A DNA stretch of 64,000 nt from Pseudomonas sp. ADAK13 (GCF_012935715.1 NZ_CP052860.1:5580001-5644000), one strand, 5' to 3'; positions 27,498 to 36,930 are shown, numbered from the stretch's first letter. A program made the numbers and translations. Notes: generated by a model from the letters alone, not told the origin.

Positions 27498-28109
27498 ATG
27501 AAACTGTTGCATATCGATTCCAGCATCCTCGGCGACAACTCGGTTTCCCGTCAGTTGAGCGCCGGCGTCGTTAAGACCTGGCAGGCGGCCGAGCCAGGCG
27601 TTGAAGTGACCTACCGTGACCTGGCCGGTGAAGGCATCAACCATTTCTCCGGCGTGACCCTGGGTGCACTGGGCACCGCTGCCGAGTTGCGTGATGCCGT
27701 GCAGAAACACGAAGCCGAGTTGAGCGCCAACACCCTTGCTGAATTCCTCGCGGCCGACGCGATTGTACTGGCGGCGCCGATGTACAACTTCACCATCCCG
27801 ACCCAGCTCAAAGCCTGGATCGACCGTATCGCCGTCGCCGGCCAGACTTTCCGCTACACCGAAAACGGCCCTGAAGGCCTGGCCGGTGGCAAGAAAGTCA
27901 TCATCGTGTCGACGTCCGGCGGCCTGCATGTTGGCCAGCCGACCGGCGTGGCTCACGAAGACTACTTGAAAGTGCTGCTGGGCTTCCTTGGCATCACCGA
28001 CATCGAAATCGTCCGCGCCCACGGTTTGGGCTACGGCGAAGAAGTTCGCAGCAAGGCGATCAGCGACGCCAACGTAGTCATCAACGAACAATTGTTCGCG
28101 GCTGCGTAA
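27498..28109 (+). CDS. azoR: FMN-dependent NADH-azoreductase / quinone reductase
   Basis: A 203-residue flavodoxin-fold oxidoreductase of the AzoR family. It has the N-terminal [19 protein letters not shown] (phosphate loop for FMN), [19 protein letters not shown], and VSTSGGLH for the flavin. It reduces azo dyes and quinones with NADH by a two-electron mechanism and protects against thiol-reactive quinone stress. GGAG lies 8-9 bases before the ATG. Its promoter carries the operator shared with the LysR gene. A hairpin terminator follows at 28162-28210. Confidence 0.93.
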   Translation: MKLLHIDSSILGDNSVSRQLSAGVVKTWQAAEPGVEVTYRDLAGEGINHFSGVTLGALGTAAELRDAVQKHEAELSANTLAEFLAADAIVLAAPMYNFTIPTQLKAWIDRIAVAGQTFRYTENGPEGLAGGKKVIIVSTSGGLHVGQPTGVAHEDYLKVLLGFLGITDIEIVRAHGLGYGEEVRSKAISDANVVINEQLFAAA

Positions 28110-28161
28110 GACTTATGTAAATTTTGCAGTTCCTCGATATCAATCTGAGTCGAGGCGCCTA

Positions 28162-28210
28162 AACTCTGTATTCTGCTCGCCTGAAAAGCGAACGGAGTAC
28201 GGAGTTTTTT
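28162..28210 (+). terminator. Intrinsic terminator after azoR
   Basis: AACTCTGTATTC (28162-28173) pairs with GAGTACGGAGT (28195-28205) through an 11-pair stem including G-U pairs. A run of six T (28205-28210) follows. It ends the azoR transcript before the downstream hydrolase gene. Confidence 0.7.
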
Positions 28211-28337
28211 CGTTTACCCGCTGTCACTACTTTGGCCCAGGTTATGCACGCATGGGTAGAACCCTGCCAGTCCGAGCGCCTGAACCATGGATATTTCAAT
28301 AGCTACGCGGGCTTACGCAGCAAAGGTGGACATCCCC

Positions 28338-29375
28338 ATGATGCGTCTTTGTGCAGTCTTGGTCATTTCTCTGCTCGGCGGCCTGATTTCAGTGCAAGCC
28401 GCGCCGGCGCCGCACCCTCATTGGAGTGTGGGCTTCCATCGCATGACCTTTCTCGACCCGCTGGACCTGCAGCCGATGAAAGCCGTCGCGTTCTATCCGT
28501 CCACGGGCCTGGAACACACCACCCAGGTGGGGGCTTATCACATCGCCGCCACTGAAGATTCGAAAATCGCCATCGGCCGCTTTCCGATGTTGATGCTGTC
28601 CCACGGCAATACCGGCACACCGCTGGCCCTGCACGACCTGGCAACCTCCCTGGCACGCAAAGGGTTTGTGGTGGTGGCGGTGCTGCACCCGGGCGACAAC
28701 TACAAGGACCACAGCCGCCTGGGCACCTTGAGCAACTTGTATGGGCGCCCGATCCAGATTTCCGAAGCCATCACCGCCACCCTGGGCGACCCGATGCTGT
28801 CGCCGTTCGTCAACGTCGATCAGGTGGGGGTCATCGGCTATTCGGCCGGCGGCGAGACCGCGCTGATTCTGGCCGGTGCCAAGCCGGACCTGGACCGCCT
28901 GCGCCGTTACTGCCAGCAACGTCCTGAAGACCGTGATGCCTGCACCACCAAGGGTGAGTTGATCGTCGACCGTGACGACCTGCAGCCTCAGGCCGACCCG
29001 CGCATCCATGCCTTGATGTTGATGGCGCCGCTGAGCCTGATGTTTGGCCGTCACACCCTGGCAGACGTGCATGTGCCGGTGCTGCTCTACAGCGGCGACG
29101 GTGACAAGCTGGTGGCGGTGGACAAGAACGCCGAGGCCCTGGCGCGCAAACTGCCGCAACCGCCGGACTTCAAGCTGTTGGCCGGGGCAGGGCACTTTGT
29201 GTTCATGGCGCCTTGCGATGAGAGCCAACTGGCCGCAATGCCGGCCATGTGCACGGATGCCGATGGGGTTGACCGTGAAAGTATCCATCGCGACCTGATT
29301 TCCGAGGCCGGGCGGTTCTTCAATCACACCCTGGGCCAATCCACCCGGGCGGGCTTGCAGACGGCTGATCAGTAA
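28338..29375 (+). CDS. Secreted/periplasmic alpha/beta hydrolase (dienelactone hydrolase or PAF-acetylhydrolase-like)
   Basis: A 345-residue alpha/beta hydrolase with a Sec signal peptide (MMRLCAVLVISLLGGLISVQA, cleaved near residue 21). The nucleophile elbow is GYSAGG. The N-terminal strand region has FPMLMLSHGNTGTP with the oxyanion-hole segment, and the catalytic His is in AGAGHFVFMAPC. Cys pairs (YCQQ..DACT and APC..AMCT) suggest disulfides, fitting export. An in-frame ATG at 28287 would bury the signal peptide, so ATG 28338 with AGGTGG upstream is chosen. Substrate unknown. Its end overlaps the convergent MFS gene by 7 bases. Confidence 0.82.
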   Translation: MMRLCAVLVISLLGGLISVQAAPAPHPHWSVGFHRMTFLDPLDLQPMKAVAFYPSTGLEHTTQVGAYHIAATEDSKIAIGRFPMLMLSHGNTGTPLALHDLATSLARKGFVVVAVLHPGDNYKDHSRLGTLSNLYGRPIQISEAITATLGDPMLSPFVNVDQVGVIGYSAGGETALILAGAKPDLDRLRRYCQQRPEDRDACTTKGELIVDRDDLQPQADPRIHALMLMAPLSLMFGRHTLADVHVPVLLYSGDGDKLVAVDKNAEALARKLPQPPDFKLLAGAGHFVFMAPCDESQLAAMPAMCTDADGVDRESIHRDLISEAGRFFNHTLGQSTRAGLQTADQ

Positions 29376-30553
29376 GCGCGGCGCTTGAGCATCAAGGTCA
29401 GGCCCAGGCCGGTGACCGAGAGCAGGGCGGCGCAGAAGAAGATCCACGAATAGCCCAGATTCAACGCCACTGCGCCCATCACCGGCCCGGCAATCGCCAG
29501 CGCCAGGTCAAAAAACACCGCATACGCACTCAACCCGGCACCACGGCTGCTGTTGGGCACCTGCTTGATCGCCTCCACGCCCAGTGCCGGGTACACCAGC
29601 GACAACCCAAAGCCAGTGAGCCCGGCGCCAATCAACGCCACCCCGGTGGACGGTGCCAGCCACAGCAGCGTGAGGCCGAGGGTTTCGATGGTCATGCAGG
29701 CAATTGCCGCCGTGAAGCCGCCGAAGCGGTTGATGGCAGAGATAAACACCAGGCGCGACAGGATAAAACACACCCCGAATACCGTCAGGCACCACGCCGC
29801 GCCGACCCAGCCACGGCTCAGGTAATACAGGGTGATAAACGTGGTGAGGGTGCCGTAGCCAATCGACGCCAGGCACAGGCTGGTGCCAAACGGCGCAATG
29901 CGTCCGAACACGGCCCAGAATGGCAGGCGTTCACCGCGCACCACGGGCACCGAGGGTTTATTGCGGATCAGCAACAGGCCCAGGGCGGAAAGCACCGTGA
30001 GGGCGATTCCGAGGCTGGTGTAGCCGTAATCGGCAACCATCACCACGCCCAGCGGCGCGCCAATCGCAATCGCGCCGTAGGAAGCGATACCGTTCCACGA
30101 GATCGAGCGCGCGGTGTGTTCGGCCCCGACCGCCCCCATGCACCAACTGATAGTGCCCACCCCGATCAAGCCCTGGGCCACGCCCAGCAACAGGCGGCCC
30201 ACGATCAATATGCCGAGGCTCAACAGCGGCAGGCTTTGCACCAGCGTCGCGATAAACGTCAGCACGCCGCTCAGCAAGATACCGCTCAGGCCCAGCACAA
30301 TGGCGCGCTTGGTGCCCACGTTGTCGGACATGCGTCCGGCCATCGGGCGGCTGAGTAACGTTGCCAGGTATTGCGAGCCGATGGTGATCCCGGCGATCAC
30401 CGCACTGAAGCCCAGTTCGCCATGGACGTAGCCGGGGATCACCGCAATCGGCAGGCCGATGCAGATGAACGCGATAAAGGTGTAGAAGACGATGGAGACG
30501 ATCTGCAGGGTGATCGACAGGGAGCTGGGGGCGGCGGGCTGTGGGGCAGGCAT
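29369..30553 (-). CDS. MFS transporter (YhhS-like)
   Basis: A 394-residue major facilitator with about 12 hydrophobic segments. The loop 2-3 motif is RPMAGRMSDNVGTKRAIVLG, and the N-terminal FYTFIAFICIGLPIAVIPGYVHGELGFS is typical of the YhhS/YfcJ-type exporters. Substrate unknown; an efflux or arabinose-like sugar exporter role is possible. The start is ATG 30553; longer in-frame starts exist to 30607 but add a charged, non-membrane leader. Convergent with the hydrolase gene. Confidence 0.83.
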   Translation of the reverse strand: MPAPQPAAPSSLSITLQIVSIVFYTFIAFICIGLPIAVIPGYVHGELGFSAVIAGITIGSQYLATLLSRPMAGRMSDNVGTKRAIVLGLSGILLSGVLTFIATLVQSLPLLSLGILIVGRLLLGVAQGLIGVGTISWCMGAVGAEHTARSISWNGIASYGAIAIGAPLGVVMVADYGYTSLGIALTVLSALGLLLIRNKPSVPVVRGERLPFWAVFGRIAPFGTSLCLASIGYGTLTTFITLYYLSRGWVGAAWCLTVFGVCFILSRLVFISAINRFGGFTAAIACMTIETLGLTLLWLAPSTGVALIGAGLTGFGLSLVYPALGVEAIKQVPNSSRGAGLSAYAVFFDLALAIAGPVMGAVALNLGYSWIFFCAALLSVTGLGLTLMLKRRAY

Positions 30554-30641
30554 GGGGACTCGTTCGCGGGCGGGCGGTGAATGCATCATGGCAAGGGCCC
30601 GGGGCAAAAGGAAGCAGGCTATCTAATTTTCCGCGAGCACC

Positions 30642-30735
30642 TGTGGCGAGGGAGCTTGCTCCCGTTCGACTGCGTAGCAGTCGCAAACTGCTGGCGGCGC
30701 TTCGCACCCCAGCGGGAGCAAGGCCCCTCGCCACA
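30642..30735. repeat. REP-type inverted repeat, diverged family 1
   Basis: The left arm starts TGTGGCGAGGGAGCTTGCTC at 30642, and the right arm ends GGCCCCTCGCCACA at 30735. It is related to the copies at 7212, 12079 and 21807 but carries GCTTGCTCCC in place of GCTTGTCCCCC. It lies between the MFS and ybiT genes. Confidence 0.75.
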
Positions 30736-30753
30736 ATTTGCGCCACTGAAATG

Positions 30754-30783
30754 AAAAAGCCCCGTCACACTGGACGGGGCTTT
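30754..30783 (-). terminator. Intrinsic terminator after ybiT
   Basis: The stem GCCCCGTC (30759-30766) / GACGGGGC (30773-30780) has a 6-base loop. It is flanked by AAAAA on the left, which reads as a T-run on the minus strand just after the ybiT stop, and by TTT on the right, so it may work in both directions. Confidence 0.85.
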
Positions 30784-30806
30784 GGCGTTCCTACGGCAGG
30801 CAGTGC

Positions 30807-32393
30807 TTAGAAAACCACGCCTTGGCTACGCAGGTAGTCGTCATAGGTGCCGCTGAAGTCGATCACGCCACTTGGGCTCAGCTCGATGATGCGGGTCGCC
30901 AGGGACGATACGAACTCACGGTCATGGCTGACGAAGATCAGCGTGCCCGGGTAGTTCTCCAGCGCCAGGTTCAGCGCCTCGATGGATTCCATGTCCAAGT
31001 GGTTGGTCGGTTCGTCCATGATCAGCACGTTCGGCTTTTGCAGGATCAGCTTGCCGAACAACATGCGGCCTTGCTCACCACCGGAAATCACCTTCACCGA
31101 CTTCAGGATCTCATCGTTGGAGAACAGCATGCGGCCCAGGGTGCCGCGAATCACTTGTTCGCCTTGAGTCCATTGGCCCATCCAGTCGAACAGGCTCATG
31201 TCGTCTTCGAAGTCGTGGGCGTGGTCCTGGGCGTAGTAGCCCAGCTCGGCCGCGTCGGTCCATTTCACCGTACCGGCGTCCGGGGTCAGTTCGTTGACCA
31301 GGGTGCGCAGCAGGGTGGTCTTGCCGATACCGTTCGGGCCGATGATCGCCACGCGCTCGCCGGCTTCAACCTGGAAGCTGAAGTCTTTGAACAGAGGCTT
31401 GCCGTCGAAACCCTTGGCCATTTTTTCGACCATGACCGCCTGACGGTGCAGCTTCTTGGTCTGTTCAAAGCGGATGAACGGGCTGACGCGGCTCGACGGC
31501 TTGACTTCGGCCAGCTGGATCTTGTCGATCGCCTTGGCACGGGAAGTGGCTTGCTTGGCTTTCGAGGCGTTGGCCGAGAAGCGGCTGACGAAGGATTGCA
31601 ACTCGGAAATCTGGGCTTTCTTCTTGGCGTTGTCCGACAGCAATTGCTCGCGGGACTGGGTCGCCACGGTCATGTATTCGTCGTAGTTGCCCGGGAACAG
31701 ACGCAGCTCGCCGTAGTCCAGGTCGGCCATGTGGGTGCAGACGCTGTTCAGGAAGTGACGGTCGTGAGAGATGATGATCATCAGGCTGTTACGCTGGGTC
31801 AGGATGTTTTCCAGCCAGCGAATGGTGTTGATGTCCAGGTGGTTGGTCGGTTCGTCGAGCAACAGTACTTCCGGATCGGAAAACAGTGCCTGGGCCAGCA
31901 ACACACGCAGTTTCCAGCCTGGGGAGACTTCGCTCATCGGGCCGAAATGCTGTTCCAGGGGGATGCCCAGGCCCAGCAGCAGCTCGCCGGCGCGGGATTC
32001 GGCGGTGTAGCCGTCCATTTCGGCGAATTCGGTTTCCAGTTCGGCGACGGCCATGCCGTCCTCTTCGCTCATTTCCGGCAGCGAATAGATGCGGTCGCGC
32101 TCGGCCTTGACCTTCCACAGCTCTTCGTGACCCATGATCACGGTGTCGAGTACGGTGAATTCTTCGTAGGCGAACTGGTCCTGGCGCAGTTTACCCAGGC
32201 GCACGTTCGGCTCCAGCATGACCTGGCCGCCCGACGGGTCGAGGTCGCCACCGAGGATTTTCATGAAGGTCGACTTGCCGCAACCGTTGGCACCGATCAG
32301 GCCATAACGGTTGCCTGCGCCGAACTTGACCGAAACGTTCTCAAATAGCGGCTTGGCGCCGAACTGCATGGTGATGTTAGCTGTGGAGATCAA
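30807..32393 (-). CDS. ybiT: ABC-F ATPase YbiT
   Basis: A 528-residue soluble tandem ATPase of the ABC-F type, which acts at the ribosomal E site rather than in transport. NBD1 has Walker [10 protein letters not shown] and [11 protein letters not shown], with a degenerate signature (SPGWKLR). The linker (about residues 245-310) is charged. NBD2 has [16 protein letters not shown] and [11 protein letters not shown]. The length and the N-terminal [17 protein letters not shown] match YbiT rather than EttA or Uup. It is monocistronic with its own terminator. Confidence 0.94.
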   Translation of the reverse strand: MISTANITMQFGAKPLFENVSVKFGAGNRYGLIGANGCGKSTFMKILGGDLDPSGGQVMLEPNVRLGKLRQDQFAYEEFTVLDTVIMGHEELWKVKAERDRIYSLPEMSEEDGMAVAELETEFAEMDGYTAESRAGELLLGLGIPLEQHFGPMSEVSPGWKLRVLLAQALFSDPEVLLLDEPTNHLDINTIRWLENILTQRNSLMIIISHDRHFLNSVCTHMADLDYGELRLFPGNYDEYMTVATQSREQLLSDNAKKKAQISELQSFVSRFSANASKAKQATSRAKAIDKIQLAEVKPSSRVSPFIRFEQTKKLHRQAVMVEKMAKGFDGKPLFKDFSFQVEAGERVAIIGPNGIGKTTLLRTLVNELTPDAGTVKWTDAAELGYYAQDHAHDFEDDMSLFDWMGQWTQGEQVIRGTLGRMLFSNDEILKSVKVISGGEQGRMLFGKLILQKPNVLIMDEPTNHLDMESIEALNLALENYPGTLIFVSHDREFVSSLATRIIELSPSGVIDFSGTYDDYLRSQGVVF

Positions 32394-32555
32394 TTACTTT
32401 ACCTATCAATAGCTTGGAGTGCGCTAATTTGGCCGGGCCCATTTTGTGGCCCAGGCTAACGGGCATACGTCAGCAGCGACATCAAGGCTTGAGGCCCAGT
32501 CGCTGAGCAGAAAAATGGGGTGCATGTTGGAATTTGGCGCGCATTGTCGCATATG

Positions 32556-33842
32556 TCAGGCGGGAGTTGTATGGCGGTTCAAGGATGGATTCACCCGAGT
32601 CTCCGGCATCGCCACCCATAACAGCACCAATGCGACGGCGGCCACACCCGCCAGGGTCAGGAAAGCCGCGTTGTATCCGGCCCATTGCACGACAAAACCC
32701 GCCAGGCTGCTGCTCAGCGCCGCCCCCAGGCCGAAAGCCGTGGACAGCGCGCCCAGGCTCACATTGAAGCGCCCGGTGCCCAGGGTGAGGTCTTTGACGA
32801 TGACCGGAAACAGCGCGCCAAACACCCCGGCGCCGACGCCGTCGAGCATCTGCACCGCGACCAGCCAGTAGGGATCATTCGACAGCGTATACAGCACGCC
32901 CCGCAGCGGCAGGATAATGAAGCCGGCAAGCAACAGCGGCTTGCGTCCCCACACGTCGGCCTTCACGCCCACCAGCCAGGCCACCGGCACCATCACCAAC
33001 TGAGCCGCGACAATGCAGGCCGAGGTCAGCGGCGTGGCCATTTGCAGGTTGATCTGCGACAGCTTCTGGCTGACCAGCGGCAACATCGCCGCATTGGCCA
33101 GGTGAAACAAAGCGCAGCAGATGGCGAATAGCAGTAAGGGTTTGTTCGCCAGAAGCACGGCCATCCCCGACGGCTGTTCGTGTTCCGCGCTGTGTGCAGG
33201 GTCGAAGCCTCGCGCGACCTCGTGGTCGATCGCCTCGGCTGACACGCAACTGACGGCGATCACGCTGGCCACCGCCATGACCGCCATCAGATAAAACACG
33301 GCCACCGGGCCAAACAGGTAGGCGAACCCGCCGGCGAGGAGGGCCGCCACCGCGTTACCGGCGTGGTTAAAGGTTTCATTGCGACCCGTGCGGCGGGTGA
33401 AGGCGCGCGGCCCGGTGATGCCCAGGGAAATCGCCGAGATGGCCGGTGCGAACACCGAGGCCGCGGCTGCGCTGGCCGCCTGGGTCAGCGCCACCAGGCT
33501 GAAGGAACTGACGAAGGGCAGCAGCAGGCAACTGGCAGTCACCAACAGCGCAGCAATGACGATCACCGCCCGTTTACTGCGGGTTCGGTCAATCAATGCG
33601 CCTGCCGGGGTCTGGGTCAGCAGTGCCGCGATGCCGGCGAGGGTCATCACCACGCCGATGCTGGCGGGGTCCCAGTGATGCACGGCCAGCAGATAAATCG
33701 CCAGGTACGGCCCCAGTCCGTCACGGACGTCCGCCAGGAAGAAGTTCAGGCTGTCCAGGGACAGGGTGTTGCGCAGGTCGGAGCGAGTGGCCACGGCAGG
33801 GTCTTCAAGGACGGGGTCGGTAGCGATAATGACCTCGGGCAT
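32556..33842 (-). CDS. MFS transporter
   Basis: A 428-residue major facilitator with 12 predicted hydrophobic segments. The N-terminal SLDSLNFFLADVRDGLGPYLAIYL and the loop 2-3 motif TPAGALIDRTRSKRA put it with a group of uncharacterised drug/metabolite exporters. I start at ATG 33842 (MPEVIIATD) because the upstream extension to 33893 is charged and lies in a noncoding-looking leader. A monocistronic gene; substrate unknown. Confidence 0.82.
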   Translation of the reverse strand: MPEVIIATDPVLEDPAVATRSDLRNTLSLDSLNFFLADVRDGLGPYLAIYLLAVHHWDPASIGVVMTLAGIAALLTQTPAGALIDRTRSKRAVIVIAALLVTASCLLLPFVSSFSLVALTQAASAAAASVFAPAISAISLGITGPRAFTRRTGRNETFNHAGNAVAALLAGGFAYLFGPVAVFYLMAVMAVASVIAVSCVSAEAIDHEVARGFDPAHSAEHEQPSGMAVLLANKPLLLFAICCALFHLANAAMLPLVSQKLSQINLQMATPLTSACIVAAQLVMVPVAWLVGVKADVWGRKPLLLAGFIILPLRGVLYTLSNDPYWLVAVQMLDGVGAGVFGALFPVIVKDLTLGTGRFNVSLGALSTAFGLGAALSSSLAGFVVQWAGYNAAFLTLAGVAAVALVLLWVAMPETRVNPSLNRHTTPA

Positions 33843-33983
33843 GAACGGATAGTTTCCGGCGCCGGCGTCGTGCCTACGCGGCTGCACAAGCACAAAGATT
33901 TACAAAGTGGAGCCAATTGCATCGAAAAATAGCGCTGAAAGGCGTTTTTTCAGGGGAATTTATGGTTAACAGTTGAACATCCC

Positions 33984-34071
33984 ATAAGCCTGGCTTATTT
34001 TCCGTCCGTTCGCCCTACAGTGAAGGCTCTTTACCGGTTCAGGGATGGCGAGGCTTTTGTTGTAGGGCGAA
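33984..34071. repeat. Two inverted repeats in front of the methyltransferase gene
   Basis: ATAAGCC-T-GGCTTAT (33984-33998) is a perfect dyad. Farther on, TTCGCCCTACA (34009-34019) and TGTAGGGCGAA (34061-34071) form a perfect 11-base inverted repeat around 41 bases, 41 bases before the start codon. A second TGTAGGG occurs after the gene near 34990. These may be operator or leader-RNA elements. Confidence 0.5.
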
Positions 34072-34112
34072 CCTCTTATTTGTCGCAATGACTCGAACGT
34101 TTTGGAGACGCA

Positions 34113-34925
34113 ATGGACATGGTGTCGGCCCAAGAGGCCATTTCCGGCAACAAGGACGCCTGGAACGAATCCGCCAGGCTGCATAAAAACACCGCCCACT
34201 GGAAAGCCTTGCTTGAGGACGTGGCCAAGCCCGGCTTCTCGCGGCTGGACCCGACCTTGACCGCATTGCTGCTCAAGGTCGGCGTGGAGGGCAAGGACGT
34301 GGTGCAACTGGGCTGTAACAACGGGCGGGAAAGCCTGTCGTTGTTCGGGCTGGGTGCACGCACGGTGGTGGGGATAGATCAGTCGGAAGCCTTTCTGCAA
34401 CAAGCCCGCGAGTTGGCCGAGGCTTCGCCGTACGAGGCTGAATTCATCGAGGCCGACATTCACCATTTGCCCCGTGGCTTGACCGAGCGCTTCGATGTTG
34501 CCTTGATCACCATCGGCGTACTGAACTGGATGCCGGACATTGCGCTGTTCATGGCCCATGTCGCCAGCACCCTGAAGCCGGGCGGCAGCCTGGTGATTTA
34601 CGAAACCCATCCGTTCCTGGAAGTGTTCGACCCGACGGCGCCCAACCCGATGCTGCCGGTGAGTTCGTACTTTCAGCGCGAGCCTTTCGTGCAACAGGAG
34701 GCCATCGTCTACGAGGGTGATACCGAAGCGGTTGCCGCGGCTTCCTACTGGTTTGTGCACACATTGGGGACGATCGTCAGCGGTGCCATCGCCGCCGGGT
34801 TGCAGATCAGCCATCTGCAAGAGTTCGCGCATTCCAATCGCGAGGAACTCTACGACCAGTATGAACACCAGCCCGCCCAACTGCCGCTGTGCTACACGCT
34901 GACCGCCATCAAGCGCCCAGCCTGA
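34113..34925 (+). CDS. SAM-dependent class I methyltransferase
   Basis: A 270-residue Rossmann-fold methyltransferase. Motif I is VVQLGCNNGRESLSL (about residue 65-80), with the acidic residue of strand 2 in VVGIDQSEAFL. Motif II/post-I is FIEADIHHLP, and the methyltransferase_11-like core ends with HVASTLKPGGSLVIYETHPF. The methyl acceptor is unknown. GGAG lies 7 bases before the ATG. It is a single gene followed by a strong terminator at 35027. Confidence 0.88.
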   Translation: MDMVSAQEAISGNKDAWNESARLHKNTAHWKALLEDVAKPGFSRLDPTLTALLLKVGVEGKDVVQLGCNNGRESLSLFGLGARTVVGIDQSEAFLQQARELAEASPYEAEFIEADIHHLPRGLTERFDVALITIGVLNWMPDIALFMAHVASTLKPGGSLVIYETHPFLEVFDPTAPNPMLPVSSYFQREPFVQQEAIVYEGDTEAVAAASYWFVHTLGTIVSGAIAAGLQISHLQEFAHSNREELYDQYEHQPAQLPLCYTLTAIKRPA

Positions 34926-35469
34926 CTGGCTGCCAGGCCGGCAACCTGTTCTTGCGACATGGTTTTCACATGGCCTTCACTTATCGACCTGTAGGGTGAA
35001 GGCGACCTACTCCAGTGAACACCTTGGCCCGCCCTCATCGCGGGCTTTTTTTTGTCTGTCCGGCAGCCTTTAAATTTTTTTTTGGTTAAGAAATGACCAG
35101 TCAAGGCCATGGGTTAACCCTGTCTGAAGGCCTAACTGAAACGATTTTGTGAGAATTGTCTGAATTCTCAAATCTGCGTACGAGATTTCCTAATAATCCC
35201 GAGTATTTAGCGCTATTTTGTAGCCCGCTTCGGACACCATTCTTTACAAGCTGGTCTACGCTCAGCGCATCGGGAATGACATCTAAGTATCTGAAGGAAA
35301 ACAATCTCTACTCGCGTGGGACTTTTCCAGGTCTGGAGTGGTCCGATGACCATCGATAGACCGTGTGTGTTGGGTGTACAGGGCGTTGTCCCTGATTTAC
35401 GCATGGTTATTCAGTATTTCATGAACATGTGCGGCCGTTGACTGTCGACTTTTTTAAGGTGTATCAGTT
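34926..35469. other. 544-base intergenic region before the Wzz gene
   Basis: No gene is supported here; the short frames present lack ribosome sites and codon bias. The region holds the methyltransferase terminator (35027-35053) and then an AT-richer stretch unlike its neighbours. It also has a perfect 8-base inverted repeat, TGAGAATT/AATTCTCA, at 35150-35170. The Wzz promoter should lie in the last 300 bases, but no clear -10/-35 pair or JUMPstart element was recognised. Confidence 0.5.
35027..35053 (+). terminator. Intrinsic terminator after the methyltransferase gene
   Basis: The stem GCCCGC (35027-35032) / GCGGGC (35040-35045) has a 7-base loop, followed directly by eight T. Confidence 0.88.
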
Positions 35470-36813
35470 TTGAATAAAACTCCTCGGCTCCAAGCTCATG
35501 CGGCATCGGACGAAATTGATCTGTTTGAAGTGTTTCACGGTATCTGGCGGCAAAAAAAGGTGGTGCTGGGGTGTACGATTCTGGCGGGTGTCCTGGGGGT
35601 GGGGTACGCATTTCTGGCACCGCGGGAATATCAGGTCAGTAGCGTGCTACGTCCCGCCGCCATCAACGAACTGGACGCACTGAACCGCTCCGAGGTCTAT
35701 AAGCTGCCCCCGGCCGACGCCCTGAACAAGGTGGGGGCACAGCTGGATTCCTACGAAGCCCGCCTGGGGTTCTTTAAAACCCACGAGGACCTGTTCAAGG
35801 CGGTCCAGAAGCCTGGGCAAAGCCTGGAGCAGAGTTTTGAAGAGTTCAACCGAAACTCCATCAGCCTGAGCCTGCCTGATCCTAAAAAAGCCGACTCCCT
35901 GAGCAACTATATCCGGCTTGAGTTGCAGTACCCCAGAGACATTGACGGGGTGGCGATTCTCAACGGTTTTGTGGATTACGCCATTGATTCGGAACGAGCC
36001 CAAGTCGGTGCTGACCTGAAGGTGATCGTCAATAACCGCTTGAACGAACTCAAGGGCAAGATTGACGCGGCGCGTTCCAATTACGAAACCGATAAGGAGT
36101 CCAAGATTGCCAAGCTGCTTGAAGCCGACCGGCTCAAGCGGGCCCAGTTGGAGGACGAGTTGGTTGCCCTGCGCTTGCAGATGAAAATCGAGAGAACGGA
36201 TCGACTGGCAGAGCTGGCTGAGGCCATCTCCATTGCCAAATCGATGGGCATCAAGACACCGACTACCCCCTCCTCGATGGCGGACGCCTCGCGTAGCGGC
36301 TCGAATCAAGTGATGCGCACCGAGGTCAATAATCAGAAAATCCCGCTGTACTTCCTGGGTACAGAGGCGCTTGAGGCGGAGCGTACGGCCCTGCAGGCGC
36401 GCACCAACGATGACTTTACCAACAGTCGCATTGCACAGATTGGTAAAGAGTTGCAGATGCTGCAGGTCAACCGCGAAGTGGAAGTACTGAAAAAGCGCGG
36501 GAATGAAGACATTTTCTTGCAGGATGTTGAACCATTACGAGCGGAAGTCGCGCGGTTGCGCGGCCTCAACATCGACATGAGCGCCTTGAAACTGGTCACT
36601 ATCGACCGGCGTGCCCAAGAGCCGCTCAGCCCGATCAAGCCTAAAAAAGCCCTGGTTATCCTGCTGAGCCTGGTTGCAGGGTTGGCGGTGGGTGTGTTGA
36701 TAGCGCTGGGCCGTCATTTCGTCTTGACCCGTCGTGAAGCTGTGGCTTATTCGCTGCAGGACGACAATCGGTTTTCCCAGCGTCCACGCAAGGATGATGA
36801 ACCGCATAGTTAA
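35470..36813 (+). CDS. Wzz/chain-length determinant family protein
   Basis: A 447-residue polysaccharide co-polymerase of the Wzz type. TM1 is near residues 32-50 (VVLGCTILAGVLGVGYAFLA). A long periplasmic, largely helical domain with coiled-coil stretches covers about 190-370. TM2 is near 393-415, preceded by the Pro-rich LSPIKPKKALVILLSL typical of the family. It lacks a C-terminal kinase domain, so it fits O-antigen length control better than capsule export. The start is TTG 35470 with AAGGTG 8 bases upstream; no in-frame ATG is near. No O-antigen genes adjoin it. An lpxO-type gene follows. Confidence 0.87.
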   Translation: MNKTPRLQAHAASDEIDLFEVFHGIWRQKKVVLGCTILAGVLGVGYAFLAPREYQVSSVLRPAAINELDALNRSEVYKLPPADALNKVGAQLDSYEARLGFFKTHEDLFKAVQKPGQSLEQSFEEFNRNSISLSLPDPKKADSLSNYIRLELQYPRDIDGVAILNGFVDYAIDSERAQVGADLKVIVNNRLNELKGKIDAARSNYETDKESKIAKLLEADRLKRAQLEDELVALRLQMKIERTDRLAELAEAISIAKSMGIKTPTTPSSMADASRSGSNQVMRTEVNNQKIPLYFLGTEALEAERTALQARTNDDFTNSRIAQIGKELQMLQVNREVEVLKKRGNEDIFLQDVEPLRAEVARLRGLNIDMSALKLVTIDRRAQEPLSPIKPKKALVILLSLVAGLAVGVLIALGRHFVLTRREAVAYSLQDDNRFSQRPRKDDEPHS

Positions 36814-36825
36814 CGCCCTCCGCCC

Positions 36826-36851
36826 GCGGGCTTGCTGTCTGGCAAGCCCGC
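36826..36851. repeat. Strong hairpin after the Wzz gene
   Basis: GCGGGCTTGC (36826-36835) and GCAAGCCCGC (36842-36851) form a perfect 10-base-pair stem with a 6-base loop, 13 bases after the stop codon. No T-run follows; it is REP-like and may protect the 3' end of the mRNA. Confidence 0.65.
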
Positions 36852-36896
36852 TCCCGCGCTGTCCAGCACACTCAAAGGACACCTTTTCACAATTCT

Positions 36897-36930
36897 TGAT
36901 TAACCTTTGGTTACAAAGTGTGGCTAAAAT
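36897..36930 (+). promoter_or_regulatory. PhoP box and -10 element of the lpxO-type gene
   Basis: TGATTA-N5-TGGTTA (36897-36913) matches the PhoP direct repeat TGTTTA-N5-TGTTTA at 5 of 6 bases in each half. TAAAAT at 36925-36930 is a good -10 placed 11 bases after the box, the spacing seen in PhoP-activated promoters where the box replaces the -35. The transcript would have a leader of about 127 bases. The PhoP assignment is inference from pattern. Confidence 0.65.

Noticed and set aside
30822..32348. 508-codon plus-strand frame opposite ybiT
   Set aside because: YbiT has both ATPase modules intact on the minus strand; the opposite frame has composition typical of an antisense shadow.
35101..35404. 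Small frames of 60-75 codons in the gap before the Wzz gene
   Set aside because: No ribosome sites, no codon bias, no family resemblance and mutually overlapping.
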